Below, in pieces: positions 37,801 through 48,377 of a stretch of DNA of 64,000 nucleotides. The position numbers and the translations under genes were made by a program. Below the pieces are notes generated by a model that ran no database searches, was not told the origin of the DNA, and saw only the letters and a program-made list of their open reading frames with translations. The stretch is from Dermatemys mawii (lineage: Eukaryota > Chordata > Testudines > Dermatemydidae). Position 1 is the stretch's first letter. Each line of letters opens with the position of its first letter. Where the stretch lies: contig ML677343.1 in NCBI GenBank assembly GCA_007922305.1, positions 30,704,337 to 30,768,336 of the forward strand, read 5' to 3'.

Positions 37801-40800
37801 AAGTATGACTAACATAATAAGCAATAATCACAGGGAATTGTCCCACCATTGTGGGTCAGCTGGTTCTAACAACAGTAGGAGTACCGTATTGATATAAACT
37901 GATTGTCAAAGTTTTACCATTCTCAGCAATTTTGCTCAGGGCAGGTAAAAACACCACACAAAAGATGTCAGGTGCTTGTCTATGCTAGCACTTCCACTTC
38001 TGCTAGCATGAGTAGAGCTGTGCACCAGTACTAACGTTTCCTAAAATCTTCAGTGTAGACAAAGTCAGTGAAACCATAGCTTTCAGAATTCGTTGCGCTG
38101 AGAGTTCCATAGATTAACACAGGTGAGCACGCACACCCAAGTGCATATAACACCACTACACATAAAAAACCCCACCTCTCTCGAACAAGGGCAGGCAGAT
38201 AACTACGTGAGTGAAAGAATTTTACTACTCTACATTGGATACAGACGTCAGATATCTCTCTCACCTTCCAGATGCACCCAGCGTAGTGACTACTTTATAG
38301 AGAGAGGGGTTGCCAGGACCTAAACAACAGGGAGATTAAAAAAGTTTTGACTGGCATCAGTTTACTAGATTTATGTCAATAATACGTACATTTTTAACTG
38401 TTTATTTAAACTCACTTGAACTCTGAAGTTGCTGAGAAGATGATGAAGTGCTGAAGAATTTCTTGACATGGTCATTTTTCAGCACATGGGAAGGTAATGA
38501 TGCCAAATACCTAAAAGTTAATTTACAAAATTGTGTTTGTTTTGCAATTGACCATGAAATCAGAATTGAAATCAAGACTGAAATTTGCATTTACCTTTTT
38601 TTTATGCCTATTGAATTCATGCTATTCCTTTATACTGTTTCTATTTTGGTTAATAGTTTACATTCAAAGCTGATGACAGACTTATGAATACAAGAGATTG
38701 GAACAAGACAGAGTGTACAAGGATAAACATGAAAATTGCTTCTAAAAATTGTGATACTAAAGCCCATAAACGATAGCTGTCTAGTGTTGTTCACGCTAAG
38801 CTTTCAAATGAACAACAGGCATAGCGCCTGGCAATACTGTAAAAAAGGCTGTAAAAGTTGTGTCACGTGTTTTCTGCTAAGCTCATTCCTTTTCTTGGAA
38901 ACTAAAGATGGCAATCTTCTAGAACTTTATAATGTGTAAAACATACATTATATTAATGTGCATTACCAGAGTTTGTCTTACAAAGCAAAAAAATATTTGT
39001 TTGGTTTTTCACCTGTCAAATCATCCACATATTTTGAAAGCGCTAAAAAAACCTGTTGAAAAGTAAGGAAAAAACAAGGGGAAATGCTTTGACTGCATCT
39101 TCATATTTGTAATATCTAAAAAGACATTGGGTCAAAAGTTACTTATATACAGTTTCTATCCTAAAAGTTCACAGTTCATTTTCATAGTTACATCAACAGA
39201 GACATGAATAAGTCACTAATATGAAATGAAATGTCACTAATGAAAACACCGCAATCTGGCGGGTCTTTATTTTGTACTGTATTTAGCTTTTTAAAAATAA
39301 TTGTCTATCTTTCTCTGTTGTGGAGATACAACCTTTGCTTTGCAAAGACACTCTGCTGCTCTGTTAACCTAGACTAATAGAAAATGTTTGCCAACTAAAC
39401 AATAGCAGTGACAAAGATATGAGGCCTAAAAGGGATTATTTAAATATTAACATTATTTATTGTTACAACCTAAGCATATATTTGTTGCCTTTACTTTGGC
39501 AAAATGGTGCCCACCAGTGCTGTTCCACCAACAACAGTAATGGGGAAATAATGCTCTGTCGTGATTAGGAAAACAAGGTGTCTGGCAAGCATAGTAACAT
39601 GTTAATTAGCATGTTTTCCAGTAATGCTTCGTATCCAGAGCAGACAGGTATCTAAAAAAGCCAGCTGGTCCTTGTCAACCCTTAACTTAAAATTCTGCTT
39701 GTAGAACTCTTAGCACTTTGAAATAAACCAACCAAACCAAGTGCTTGCTGACATCATTTTGCTTGATGGTGTTCCAGATTACTGGTAGACAGTTTTAAAC
39801 TATTATAGTTGGTCCACAATGGCCAAGTGAATCATGTTGGGAAGAGCCTTTTTAAAACCATATATTAATATGGTTTTGTTAATAGGAATTATGTACCTCT
39901 GAAAATGGGGTGTGGAGACAAAATCATAAAGAGACTTAGAAAATAGTTCAGCTCTACAGACACACAAGCCGACCATTTTACATGAGCATAGCTGCTTATT
40001 CTACTTTAAATTAATAGCAACATCACAACAACTCAATTCACATTAACTGTGAGGAACGGCATAATGCACTGTGAAAGTGTTTCAAAGACATCCTCAAATA
40101 AATGAGGACTATTACCCAGAAAACCATTTTTCTTGTATTTTTCTAATAGTTCTGGCCATGTTTCTCCATTAAGGGCCCAGACCAATTTTACAGATCTTAC
40201 TCAGACAAAACTCCCGTTTGCAAGATAAGATCAAAAGTCTATATAACTAAAACACAATCTTCAAAAATGCTGACAATTTCATCTTTTTTTCCTGCTACTT
40301 CTTACAAGTGATTAACCCAAGTGTGGCCTCTCTTTAAATTCCATATTGAACAAGCTTAAAATTTTACTCTTAACTCACTTTGTACTGGAAATGATCTAAA
40401 TGTGATCACTTTTTCAAGGAACTTTTCCACCGTAAGGCCATAATCCATTATTTGCTTCTACCAAGGGGCTCCATGATTTTTACTTCATCGGAAAGTGTAA
40501 CATAGTGCAACGTGAACATGTCAATTTCTACACATAGAATCCAAGACTGTCAAAACCCTTGTACACTGAAATTAGTGGAATTACAAGCAACTATATTTGT
40601 AGGATCAGGCTCAAAGTTCTTGAAAGCAGTTTAAAATGCAGACAAGATGTTTCTATTTCCTGATGCTTCCCCCACTTCCCCCCCACACTAGGGCAAGGAA
40701 GCCAAGCGGCAAGTAAAAATTAGCTTTCAGAAGCATACCTAACATCCGATTCCAGGTCTATGTGGTTCCTTTCTAGGTAAAATGAATCTGGACCAGCTAG

Positions 40801-43800
40801 GCAAGGAATGAATTTCTCCAAGTTTTCTTCTGGGTATAGCTGAGATAGCTAAAGGAAGAGGATATTATAAATTGGAAAAAACAGGTGAAAAGAAGGCTTG
40901 TTACTTGTCTTTTGAGGATCCTGAAATAGTTCATGAGTTATGCATTTATGGAGTTCAATCTATTCATGTTATCTTAGGATGCTTCTAAAATATAATTGAA
41001 CAAAATCATATATTGGGACAAAGTACAAAGTAAAGTATTTTAGAGTCCTTTACCTTTGAAATAAATTCAGTCACTTCAGTAGAAGATTTGGTTACCAATG
41101 TCACTGAAGAATCAGACCACAAGACCTTAAGAAATGAAAAGTTCGGTTTAGTAACTAAGCACACAACTCCATGGTTAGCTCAAACAGCTTGAACTCAACA
41201 AACAGCAATGTTTATTTCATCCATTATGTGGATAAAGGTTTGGACCATCTGTATGTTTGGCATAAACACGATAAAAATTTTGTTCAAACACAATTACAGT
41301 CCCTCGGCTCACTGTTTTTATTTTGAAGATGGCTACCCACACTTCTTGCAGTATTTGTCTCCTGCTAACGGCCATTATAGCTAAGAGTATTCAGAGTTCT
41401 TAAAATGTACTTTACATTTTATAGAGCCTTGCCAACTATAGCAAATGTTAACACCAAATGGGAGAAACACTGATTGGAGAAACATTTTCCTCCCATTGTT
41501 AACTGAAACAGCTGGTTTGTAGGATCTGAACACACTACAGCATGTTACAATGCTCATTTGCAATCAATCAGTCCCATATGTAATGCGAAGTTGAGGATCT
41601 GAGGAAAACATCCCATACAAAATAGCAGAGGCTTAACACTGAAACCTGCAGTTATTTTTCTATTTACACACTTTAGACAGCACCTCGTGTATGTTCTAGA
41701 AAAGCAAAGCAATAAGCTTCTCTTCCTATCTTCTTTTCTATAACAAGTCCCTACAACTCTTTTTTACCAATATTACGTAGACATTCATTAGTTTGTGGCT
41801 GACTGGTTTAACTGAGCCAGAAGTAGGAATATTTTGGCAGAAAGAATATCAGAAAAGTCTGGCTAGCATTGCTGATCCTAAAGACCCTTAGTCTGAAAAG
41901 ACTTGAGATCAGGTGTTTGGAATGCAGCTGAATCTTCAACAGTAATGTATGGTAAAAGCCTGTCTTTATGTTTTTAAAAAGCAGGAAGTGATTTTTCCAC
42001 AATACTAGTTTCAATGACAACTGAAAACATACAAGGTTTTTCCAGCCATCAGGATGCTTCCAAAACACTAGTGAGTGGAGAGTAAAATACATTACATAAC
42101 TGAGGAATTTCCTCTTCCTACAGTTGCTACACCAAACCCAAGAAAGAATATTCAAGGAGCTTCTATAAAATGCCTTTTTACCTCCCTTCCCCCCCATCCA
42201 AACATCTCATGCTACATTACGAATTTTCTTTTGGGGTTCATGAGCAGTTTCATAAAATATGAAAGGAGATTATCTGCTCCTCCCTCCCCCAGTTTTGTAT
42301 TAACAATAATTGACATCTGGCAGATTGTTTTGTGTTTCGATAACATGTTATAGTTCTGAGCATTTACAAAACAATTACATGCATTTCCAAATCAATGACA
42401 AGTAATTCTCATCACACCAAACTGCTTAGTCAGCCTTGCTTCTTTTCCCCATTGCATCCAAGCAGCAAATTTGAGGAGTTTTTAAACCCTTAGAACCACA
42501 ATTTATTGGTTTAGCTAAACTGTACCCTGTCCTTCCAGACAGTTATAGAGCATCAACTTGATATTATAGTTTCATTTGGAAATTTTGTATCTACTGTTAT
42601 TTCAAGTAAGATCTGAATTACTACCACTGAAATTGCAGGGGAAAAATGGTATATATTTTATTGTTTATGTTGTGTACTTGACAACACTGTGTGTGTAGTC
42701 AGTACTGCAATTTTGTTGATAGTCTAGCATGGCATCAAACACACACACTTTTCCCCAGACTCTCCAAGAGGGTGTTTGCAGTTTAAGATGTGCAGCCGTT
42801 GTTACTGGTAGTAGCAGCAGACACAGAGGAATGGGATGGTGAGGAGTGGTGGGCACAAGCATGTGTGTTGGCGTTTTGGGGCCTATCCTAAATACATTTC
42901 CCCCCTCCCACCCACCCACACAATTAAGGAATTTTAAAAATTCAGGATTTTGTTTAAAGGGTACTCTATCAAAAATATCTAGTTGGTAGTGTCATTTTGA
43001 AACCTCACGTAATATCAATTAGCACTGTCCAAAATATCTCCAAGTTTATGGCCTTATTCTGAGTGGATATGTGCCACAAACCAAGCCCAGTTTCCAGTGC
43101 TTGAGACGAAGCGTGGCAAAACGCTTCTCTCTCATTCAATATGACTGATGTGTGTTCATGAATTCTTAACACAACACTCAGGACATTTCTTTGATTATAA
43201 AATGAGGTCACAAATCTAAAAAGGCAGTAAGGATAAAAATAGACAGAGGAAGGAAAATACTCAAGACAACAGGATGCTGAGTTTCAAATAAGTAAGAGTA
43301 TGGCCAAAAAATCCCAACCTGATATGGATGTTAAATCTATCACCTAAAGACAACAGCACGATCAGCTTGTGTCAGATACTGACACTGGCAGCATTACCTT
43401 CTGGATCACCAAGTGATGGAAGATGTCTCTATATTGCTCAATACCATAAGGGTCTGCATTTACATCAGAATTTACTTTTTTTTAAAAAAAAGCCCTTGTC
43501 AAGTATACAATTGTCCAAACTTGGCTTATATGCCAACATGTGGACATTCAATTCTGGAAAGCTTCATTTGCTGAATCCTATGGAGCAAATATAACCTTTC
43601 TGTTCCATAGAAACCCCAAGAAGGGCAAGAGAAAGAATGGTCACTACTACTGACACTTCCTGAGTTCATCTTGGTTCCAAACTGCACATTCCACAATGGA
43701 GTTTTATCACCTAAGTTCTTTCTAGGAGGGTTGTTTGAGGTGGGGTCTAACACCAAGTTTTTTCTTTAAATTTCTCACTACTGCACTAACATCACTGCAG

Positions 43801-45860
43801 CTCCCCCAATGCAGATTTAAGGCAGATAAGTGATGTTGTATATCCCTGTTTAGAGAGGGCAGGTCTGGCTGGCATAGCGATAAAAATTCCAGAAACCACT
43901 AACACTTTATCTATATTGAAACTCCCATTGTTGCTAGGACCAGTGGTAGTGCAATGTTTTATTTTTCAGTATAGATAAGGCCTTATTGTCATTAAAACAC
44001 AGCACAAATAACCATAAAGTAAAAGTTTAACTTTAATGCAGTCTCAGGCATCTGTACAGTTGTTTGCAAAGGAAAACAGATTCCATTTTGGTGACTAAAC
44101 CATATAGAAAACTGAAGTATTTACCACAGATTTAAGGAACAACATTCTTGTAATTAGCGTACAGGACTGGAAATCAAGAGAGCTGGATATTATTTCTGGC
44201 TCTCCCACAAATGCCCTATGCAATTCTGAGCAAGTCACTTATCTGTGTCTTAGTTTTCTTGCCTGTAAAATAGGTATAATACTTCTATCTCAAGGGTATT
44301 CTGAGGCTAAATTAACTAAGGCCAGATTCTTCAGTCTGTTAAAGACACTTTTTGTACAACATGAACGATGTAAAGTGGCCTTAAACTAGCCAGAGAATTC
44401 CCCATGCTCAAGGAAACTTTACATGAGTGGAGAGAGAGCTGCATATGCCGCTTCACTGCCTCCTGAAACAACGTAAGCCAATGGGTCACAGCAGAATGAA
44501 GCTCTGCTGCACCCAATCTGCCATTGACCGTGCAGCTTTGAATGAGGCAGCTGCAACCGACTCCATGTGGCTTTGGCTGATCAAATTTTGAGGGTTCTCA
44601 GGCATACCAGAATTAAGACAAAAATAAATTAAATCTAGATGTTCACAGATACATAGACATTCAGGCCTGAAGGAACCATAAGGTCATCTTGTCTGATTTT
44701 CTGTTGGTGCTCAAGTCGTGTTGGAATGCTCTGGAATGGCATTCCAGTATTTCTGACTCTGTTTCCCATTCTGGAATGAGAGATGGCAGCCCACTAACCT
44801 GCCCAGGTTACTGAGATGCCATTTCTCTTTCCAGAACAGGCCTGAAGCAGAAGAAGTGGAGGTGGCAGTGTGAGGAGACAGTGTCTTTTCCTCCTCCACT
44901 TCTGCTTCTGGGCCATCCTGGAGTGTTCCAGTACTTTTTTTATTCTTTTAAGGACTTGAGCACTCCTCCTGTATATCACAGGACATCATATTTTACTCAG
45001 TTACTCCTTTACTGAGCCCAAAAACCTGTGTTAAACTAAAGCATTACTTGTATTTGGCTAAAGTATATCTTCCGAAAAGGCTTCCTGTCTTGGTTTGAAG
45101 ACATCAAGAGATGGAGAATCCACCAATTCCCTTGGTGGTTTTGTTCCGGTGGGTAATTATCCTCAATATTAAAAATGTGTGCCTAATTTCTAATTTGAGT
45201 ATGTCCAGCTTCAGCTTCCAGATGTTGGTTCTTGTTATGCCTTTCTGGGTAGATTACATAGTACTTTAGTATCTGGTATTTTCTCCCTGTGAAGGTATTT
45301 ATACACTGTAATCAAGTCACCTCTCAAACTTCCTTTTTAATAAGTTAAATAGTTTGAGTAAGTCTCACACTCTAAGGCATTTTCTCCAGCCCTCATAATT
45401 TTTGTAGCTCTCTTCTGTGCTCCCTCCAATTTGTCAACATCCCTTTAAAAATGTGGACAACAGAATTGTACACAATATTCCAGTATCAGTCTCACCAATG
45501 CCATATACAATGCCACTCACTGCTTTCCTGTTCATACATCCGATGATTGCATTAGCCCTTTTGGCCACAGCATCACACTAGGAATTCATGTTTTACAGCC
45601 TAGTATCAGCCTATGTGGAACCCCACTAGAAACACTGCCATTCAATGATTATTCCCTACCGATAACTATTTTTTGAGATCTGTTTGGCCTGAATGTACCT
45701 AAACTGTTCCAACCTTTCACATTCATGTTTTAAGTATTTTCTTCTTTTCTCTCACCCCATTAGGAAAAAAAATCCTCAAAACTTACCTCAAAGGAATATT
45801 CAACATTTCTTTCATTCTTCTTGTGTGCCAATCCCTTTACTTCCACTTTTTCAACACTCA
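28751..45860 (-). CDS. ZCCHC14: ZCCHC14, SAM and CCHC zinc-knuckle RNA-binding adaptor (visible exons)
   Basis: Exons at 45787-45860, 41054-41125, 40739-40848, 38416-38510, 36404-36671, 34399-34490, 31820-31947, 31208-31348, 29696-31126 and 28751-28806 together encode most of the C-terminal two thirds of ZCCHC14. In order they carry a PX-like segment (VLWSDSS...), a SAM domain (ILDWLRKLRLHKYYPVF onward), a long Ser-rich disordered region, a His6-Gln4 run and one zinc knuckle, C-x2-C-x4-H-x4-C (CYNCGASGHRAQDC). The mammalian protein binds stem-loop RNA through its SAM domain and recruits TENT4 nucleotidyltransferases to give mixed poly(A) tails. Phases agree at every junction except between 38416-38510 and 36404-36671, where an exon seems missing. 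The N-terminal part is not visible and is probably beyond 64000. The gene converges on MAP1LC3B. Confidence 0.93.
28807..29695 (-). other. ZCCHC14: ZCCHC14 last intron
   Basis: GT-AG intron of 889 bases, phase 1. AT-rich, with nothing else recognised. Confidence 0.85.
29696..31126 (-). CDS. ZCCHC14: ZCCHC14 large exon with Ser-rich region and zinc knuckle
   Basis: A 1431-base exon, open throughout on the minus strand, entering with LEIHLDSSEKEKPVMLLNHF and leaving at CAA G|GTAAG. It encodes a long Ser/Thr/Ala-rich, probably disordered region; a His6 run followed by Gln4 (about 30152-30181); a Cys-rich VCSSCGCSGNCGSGG stretch; and near its end the CCHC zinc knuckle CYNCGASGHRAQDC (about 29718-29760). 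The zinc knuckle is the feature that names the gene. Large open frames on the + strand here (30235-30633 and 30763-31071) are antisense shadows. Confidence 0.96.
31127..31207 (-). other. ZCCHC14: Very short ZCCHC14 intron (81 bases)
   Basis: GT-AG intron with donor GTAAGG and acceptor ctctctctag, close to the minimum usable length in vertebrates. Phase 1 on both sides confirms that it is spliced. Confidence 0.9.
31208..31348 (-). CDS. ZCCHC14: ZCCHC14 exon (Ser-rich linker)
   Basis: Encodes ELRVDVDQPAHPLPREG followed by a Ser-rich run and ending ...SAEENER plus the first base of an Arg codon. The acceptor is atccttag and the donor C|GTAAGG. It is separated from the large exon by an intron of only 81 bases. 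Confidence 0.93.
31349..31819 (-). other. ZCCHC14: ZCCHC14 intron
   Basis: GT-AG intron of 471 bases; nothing else seen. Confidence 0.88.
31820..31947 (-). CDS. ZCCHC14: ZCCHC14 exon after the SAM domain
   Basis: Encodes EKSEKRCLNPATPSSVTS and then VARVPPTTHVGPIQSIRG, close to the mammalian sequence of this part. The acceptor is ttcaccgtag and the donor G|GTAAAT. Phase 2 in and phase 1 out, agreeing with both neighbours. Confidence 0.92.
31948..34398 (-). other. ZCCHC14: ZCCHC14 intron with a DNA element
   Basis: GT-AG intron of about 2.5 kb. Contains the Harbinger-like element at 32319-33135 and a purine-rich tract at about 33525-33610. The remainder is AT-rich without recognisable features. 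Confidence 0.85.
32319..33135. mobile_element. Harbinger-like non-autonomous element
   Basis: The left end 'ggcctggtctacactacaaa' is the hallmark start of an abundant turtle repeat. The right end, reversed, reads 'ggccactgcaaactttggtc', a decayed match. A TAA precedes the left end at 32316-32318. About 817 bases, no transposase. Confidence 0.65.
34399..34490 (-). CDS. ZCCHC14: ZCCHC14 exon, second half of the SAM domain
   Basis: Encodes FLSLTEEDLNKFESLTMGAK and then KKLKTQLELE, the last helices of the SAM domain including the basic KKK patch used for RNA contact in Smaug-like SAM domains. The donor is AA|GTAAGT. Phase 0 in, phase 2 out. Confidence 0.96.
34491..36403 (-). other. ZCCHC14: ZCCHC14 intron inside the SAM domain
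   Basis: GT-AG intron of about 1.9 kb, AT-rich, no repeat recognised with confidence. Confidence 0.85.
36404..36671 (-). CDS. ZCCHC14: ZCCHC14 exon, start of the SAM domain
   Basis: After a first base A it encodes PICGVAGIQSSQNHVQHS, a Ser-rich linker, then NGILDWLRKLRLHKYYPVF and KQLTMEK, the first SAM helices. The acceptor is tctattttgcag. It needs two bases from the exon before it, which the exon at 38416-38510 does not supply, so a small exon lies between or has been lost. Confidence 0.94.
37265..37549. mobile_element. hAT-type non-autonomous element with 8-base target duplication
   Basis: The element is 37273-37541. Its left end cagtgggtctcagctgtggt and reversed right end cagtagttctcaactgtggt are inverted repeats. 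Flanking octamers ACCTAGGT (37265-37272) and ATCTAGGT (37542-37549) match at seven of eight bases. The interior has paired 'ggccagtgggagccgtgatt' type sequence. It shares blocks with the element at 14616-14939. Confidence 0.85.
37593..37790. repeat. Old amniote interspersed repeat
   Basis: Contains 'cagggcctcattgggctaga' and 'ctgctccaaagagctcacca', a pattern shared with 58625-58760 ('ccctgacccaaagaggttac'). The family is one I have seen in turtle, crocodile and bird DNA but cannot name with confidence. Confidence 0.55.
38416..38510 (-). CDS. ZCCHC14: ZCCHC14 exon (YLASLPSHVLKNDHV segment)
   Basis: Completes an Arg codon and encodes YLASLPSHVLKNDHVKKFF and STSSSSQQLQSS, ending TCA A|GTGAG (phase 1). 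The segment is nearly identical to mammalian ZCCHC14. The acceptor is taacttttag. Reading past the donor meets a stop within four codons. Confidence 0.94.
38511..40738 (-). other. ZCCHC14: ZCCHC14 intron
   Basis: GT-AG intron of about 2.2 kb, AT-rich; no gene or clear repeat seen. Confidence 0.85.
40739..40848 (-). CDS. ZCCHC14: ZCCHC14 exon, PX-like region part 2
   Basis: Encodes LSQLYPEENLEKFIPCLAGP followed by DSFYLERNHIDLESDV and two bases of an Arg codon. The acceptor is cttcctttag and the donor TTAG|GTATGC. Phase 0 in, phase 2 out. Confidence 0.95.
40849..41053 (-). other. ZCCHC14: ZCCHC14 short intron
   Basis: GT-AG intron of 205 bases, phase 0. Confidence 0.9.
41054..41125 (-). CDS. 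ZCCHC14: ZCCHC14 exon, PX-like region part 1
   Basis: A 72-base exon encoding VLWSDSSVTLVTKSSTEV then TEFISK, in phase 0 at both ends. The acceptor is tttcttaag and the donor AAG|GTAAAG. Matches the mammalian protein closely. Confidence 0.95.
44145..44330 (+). repeat. MIR-like SINE
   Basis: Ordered MIR landmarks: 'acaggactggaaatcaagag', 'ctgagcaagtcacttatctg', 'gtcttagttttcttgcctgt' and 'aaaataggtataatactt'. Diverged copy. Confidence 0.8.
44645..45690 (-). mobile_element. CR1-type LINE, 3' portion, interrupted
   Basis: The low-coordinate end 'cagatacatagacattcagg' is a decayed reverse complement of the CR1 3' end (tctatgaatctatga type), so the element runs on the minus strand. Further landmarks are 'tcatcttgtctgattttctg', 'caagtcacctctcaaacttc', 'gtgctccctccaatttgtca' and 'attagcccttttggccacag'. 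It is interrupted at about 44707-44955 by an unrelated inverted-repeat segment. Confidence 0.65.
44707..44955. mobile_element. Inverted-repeat insertion inside the CR1 fragment
   Basis: Breaks the CR1 sequence between two recognisable parts. It holds a near-perfect palindrome ctggaatggcattccag at 44731-44747 and an inverted pair, 'gaagcagaagaagtggagg' (44844-44862) with 'cctccacttctgcttctggg' (44893-44912). Probably a small non-autonomous element; the family is not recognised. Confidence 0.5.
45787..45860 (-). CDS. ZCCHC14: ZCCHC14 small exon upstream of the PX-like region
   Basis: A 74-base exon encoding SVEKVEVKGLAHKKNERNVE then YSFE before VLWSDSS, matching the remembered mammalian KNDRNVECSFE segment. 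The donor GAG|GTAAGT is strong; the acceptor is ttttaatag. It enters after one base of a Val/Leu codon (phase 1) and leaves in phase 0. Confidence 0.88.
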
Positions 45861-46099
45861 CTATTAAAAGTAAAGAAATGAGAAGAATAAGAAGGAAGTC
45901 CCCAAACACGGAGAAAACTAGTTATTATCTAGCACCAAAATTTGTTTTGAGACAGAAGCATGGAAGTACTAAAGGTATATATAACAATACGTTTGCCTCA
46001 TTCAGTGCACAGGAGGAATTCAATTTTCATCATTCAATGAGTATCCACATGACTTACTTACTGCACACCATTCAAACCCTGCACTGATCACAGAATTCT

Positions 46100-46270
46100 T
46101 TATTTGCTTATGGGTCTTCCTATGGCACTTAAAACCATAGGATCAGAGTTCTTCACAAACACTAATGAGTTTATCTTCACAACACCCCTGTAAGGAAAGG
46201 AGACATTATCATCCCCATTCTGCAGATGGAAACTGAGGCACTGAGAGATTAAGGGGAAAATTGTCAAACA
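46100..46270. repeat. L2/CR1-like ancient repeat end
   Basis: Contains 'cttcacaacacccctgtaag', 'cattatcatccccattctgc' and 'agatggaaactgaggcactg', a pattern common at the ends of old amniote LINE and SINE copies. Confidence 0.5.
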
Positions 46271-47138
46271 TGTCCACTAATATTAGGTGCCTGACTTTTT
46301 TCAGGAGCGGTTAGCATTTTTATAGTACTTCATATGTTCCAAGCACAGCTCTCAGTTATAGCAGGAACACTTCAGCCCGAACTGTTAAAGGTTGAAAAAG
46401 ATTTAAGCAATTGAAAAGAGGGTCTAGTAGTGGAAGATGTTAGGCAACATTACTGGCATTTCTGCCACCATCCCCTCTGACACATTACCATGGAAGCCTT
46501 ACTTGGCTCATCAGCAGCACAAAAAACCCCCTAGTTCTACTGTGTATGTTCTCACTTTTCATCAGTCTTCTGTCACCTTCCCATATTAACAATTTCCACT
46601 GCTTTTTGACTAAACATAAAAAGACGGAATTTTTCATTAAAAGGATATTTAGAATGTGTTAGGGATTCTATAGCAATTAAACTGTGAAAAAAACATCCTC
46701 CTTGAAATTTTCAGTCCAAACAGTGGGTGCTGCAGGTGACAGGATGCAAACAGACAGACAAAATCCACCTACCAAAACCCCAATACCTTGCTTCTGGTGA
46801 ACAGAGTTTAACAAGGCTCCTGTATATTTATTCAAGATTATTTACACACTGCATCACTAGTAAACCTGGCGGTATATTTGCTGTGTAAATCCATTTTATA
46901 ATACAGAGGCTACAACAACTACAGTACAAAACATTTAACAGTAAAATTGCATCTAGCTACATTGCAGAAGCTTAACACTTTCATATTCTCTCCTTGTATT
47001 GCTCCAATCAGTACTATTTTATCATTTACTTGCACCTTTCTTGCTACCTGCAACAATTATCATCCTCCCCTTGAAGTCTTCACTTTGGCCGATCAAAGAC
47101 TTTTTGCTCGGTCCTGTTGTTTTTAGAAGACTGTAACA

Positions 47139-47830
47139 GTTTAGATCAAGGGTGGGCAAACTACGGCCCGTGGGCCAGATCCGGCAGGCGAGAGATTTAA
47201 AGCTGGCCTGCAAGCTCCCGCTGGGGAGCAGGGTCTGGAGTTTGCCCTGCTCCAACCAGGCAGCAGGGTAGGGACCGCACTACACAGCTCTGGCACTGCA
47301 GCCTCATGCGGGGTTGGGGGCTGCACCATGTGGCTTCTGGAAGCTGCAGCATGGCCCCACTCCAGCAGGGGCACAGCGTCGGGAACCGCACCACACGGCT
47401 CCCGGAAACCACAGCATGTCCCTGCTCTGGCTCCTACATGCGCCAATGGCCCTTTCCAGTGCTCCAATTGGAGCTGCAGGAGCGGTGCCTGCCCACGCCT
47501 CCGCATAGGAGCCAGAGAAGGGACATGCTGCTGCTTTTGGGAGCCACTTGAGGTAAGCGCAGCTGGGAGTCTCTCCCCACGCCCCAACCCCCTGCCCCAG
47601 ACCTGACCCCCCGTTCTGCCCTCTGAACCATTCGGTCCCAGCCCAGAGCACCCTCCTTCATCCCAAACTCCTCACCCCCAACCCCACTCAAGAACCAGCA
47701 CCCACAACCAGAGCCCTCAACCCCTCCCACACCCCAACCCCAATTTTGTGAGCACTCATGGTCCACCATACAATTTCTATTCCCATATATGGCCCTCAGG
47801 CCAAAAAGTTTACCCACCCCTGGTTTAGCT
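47139..47830. mobile_element. hAT-type non-autonomous element with 8-base target duplication
   Basis: The element is 47147-47822. The left end caagggtgggcaaactacgg and reversed right end caggggtgggtaaacttttt are inverted repeats of the same type as 13167-13759. Flanking octamers GTTTAGAT (47139-47146) and GTTTAGCT (47823-47830) match at seven of eight. The interior is C-rich. Several open frames of 64 to 148 codons here are chance products of the GC-rich sequence. Confidence 0.85.
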
Positions 47831-48377
47831 CCTGGCTATTTTAGAAACTTCCTCCTTCTCTAACCTTGTCCTTGCTCATCTTTAGTCATATGCTTTTTAG
47901 GAATCCCACAATTGTTTCATAAGTCAGCTGATGATCATGCCTTTGTGGTAACAGTTTATGTTGTGGTACGTCTCTCCCCTCCCCCACTCCATCTTAACCA
48001 TTCTTTCTCCAGTTATTTCCCTTCCCTCACCAAACCAAAACCTGCCATGCACTTTCAATTTATTACTTACTATCTTCTTATCCCAGAGCCCATTTTAATT
48101 TAACGTTTTCAGAGACTTTCCTTTGCCCTTTTTGAAACCAAAATTTAATTATTTTTATTGTATTTTATCACTGTGTTGAACCCCCAAAACATTAGACAAG
48201 AGTTGGAAGACGTCGTTTTTGAAAGGGTGGCTGTATATTGCTTTGAAGATATACAAATGCTTTAAAATGGATAAGATGTTTTTCTCTCCATATATTTACT
48301 AAGAAGAGTTCAATTCACCCTAAAGCATAGTTAGAATTGCTGTAGATTGAACGTGGACTGGAATTAAATGCACTTAC

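Larger units (their letters stand above)
36672..38415 (-). other. ZCCHC14: ZCCHC14 intron(s) with a missing-exon problem
   Basis: The flanking exons are incompatible in phase (1 out, 2 in), so a coding exon of 3n+1 bases should lie here. I found none resembling the mammalian sequence on reading the minus strand. The stretch holds a hAT-type element at 37273-37541, an older amniote repeat near 37593-37790 and a DNA-element remnant near 37975-38060. Confidence 0.7.
41126..45786 (-). other. ZCCHC14: ZCCHC14 intron
   Basis: GT-AG intron of about 4.7 kb, phase 0. Contains a MIR-like SINE (44145-44330) and a CR1-type fragment split by an insertion (44645-45690). A decayed DNA-element remnant ending 'tatagataaggcctta' lies near 43838-43985. 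Confidence 0.85.

Noticed and set aside
37850..37900. A possible 34-base minus-strand exon to fix the ZCCHC14 phase break
   Set aside because: It has the right length class, but the encoded residues do not resemble ZCCHC14 and the splice sites are weak.
47141..47817. Multiple frames up to 148 codons on both strands
   Set aside because: All fall inside the GC-rich interior of a hAT-type element and overlap each other.
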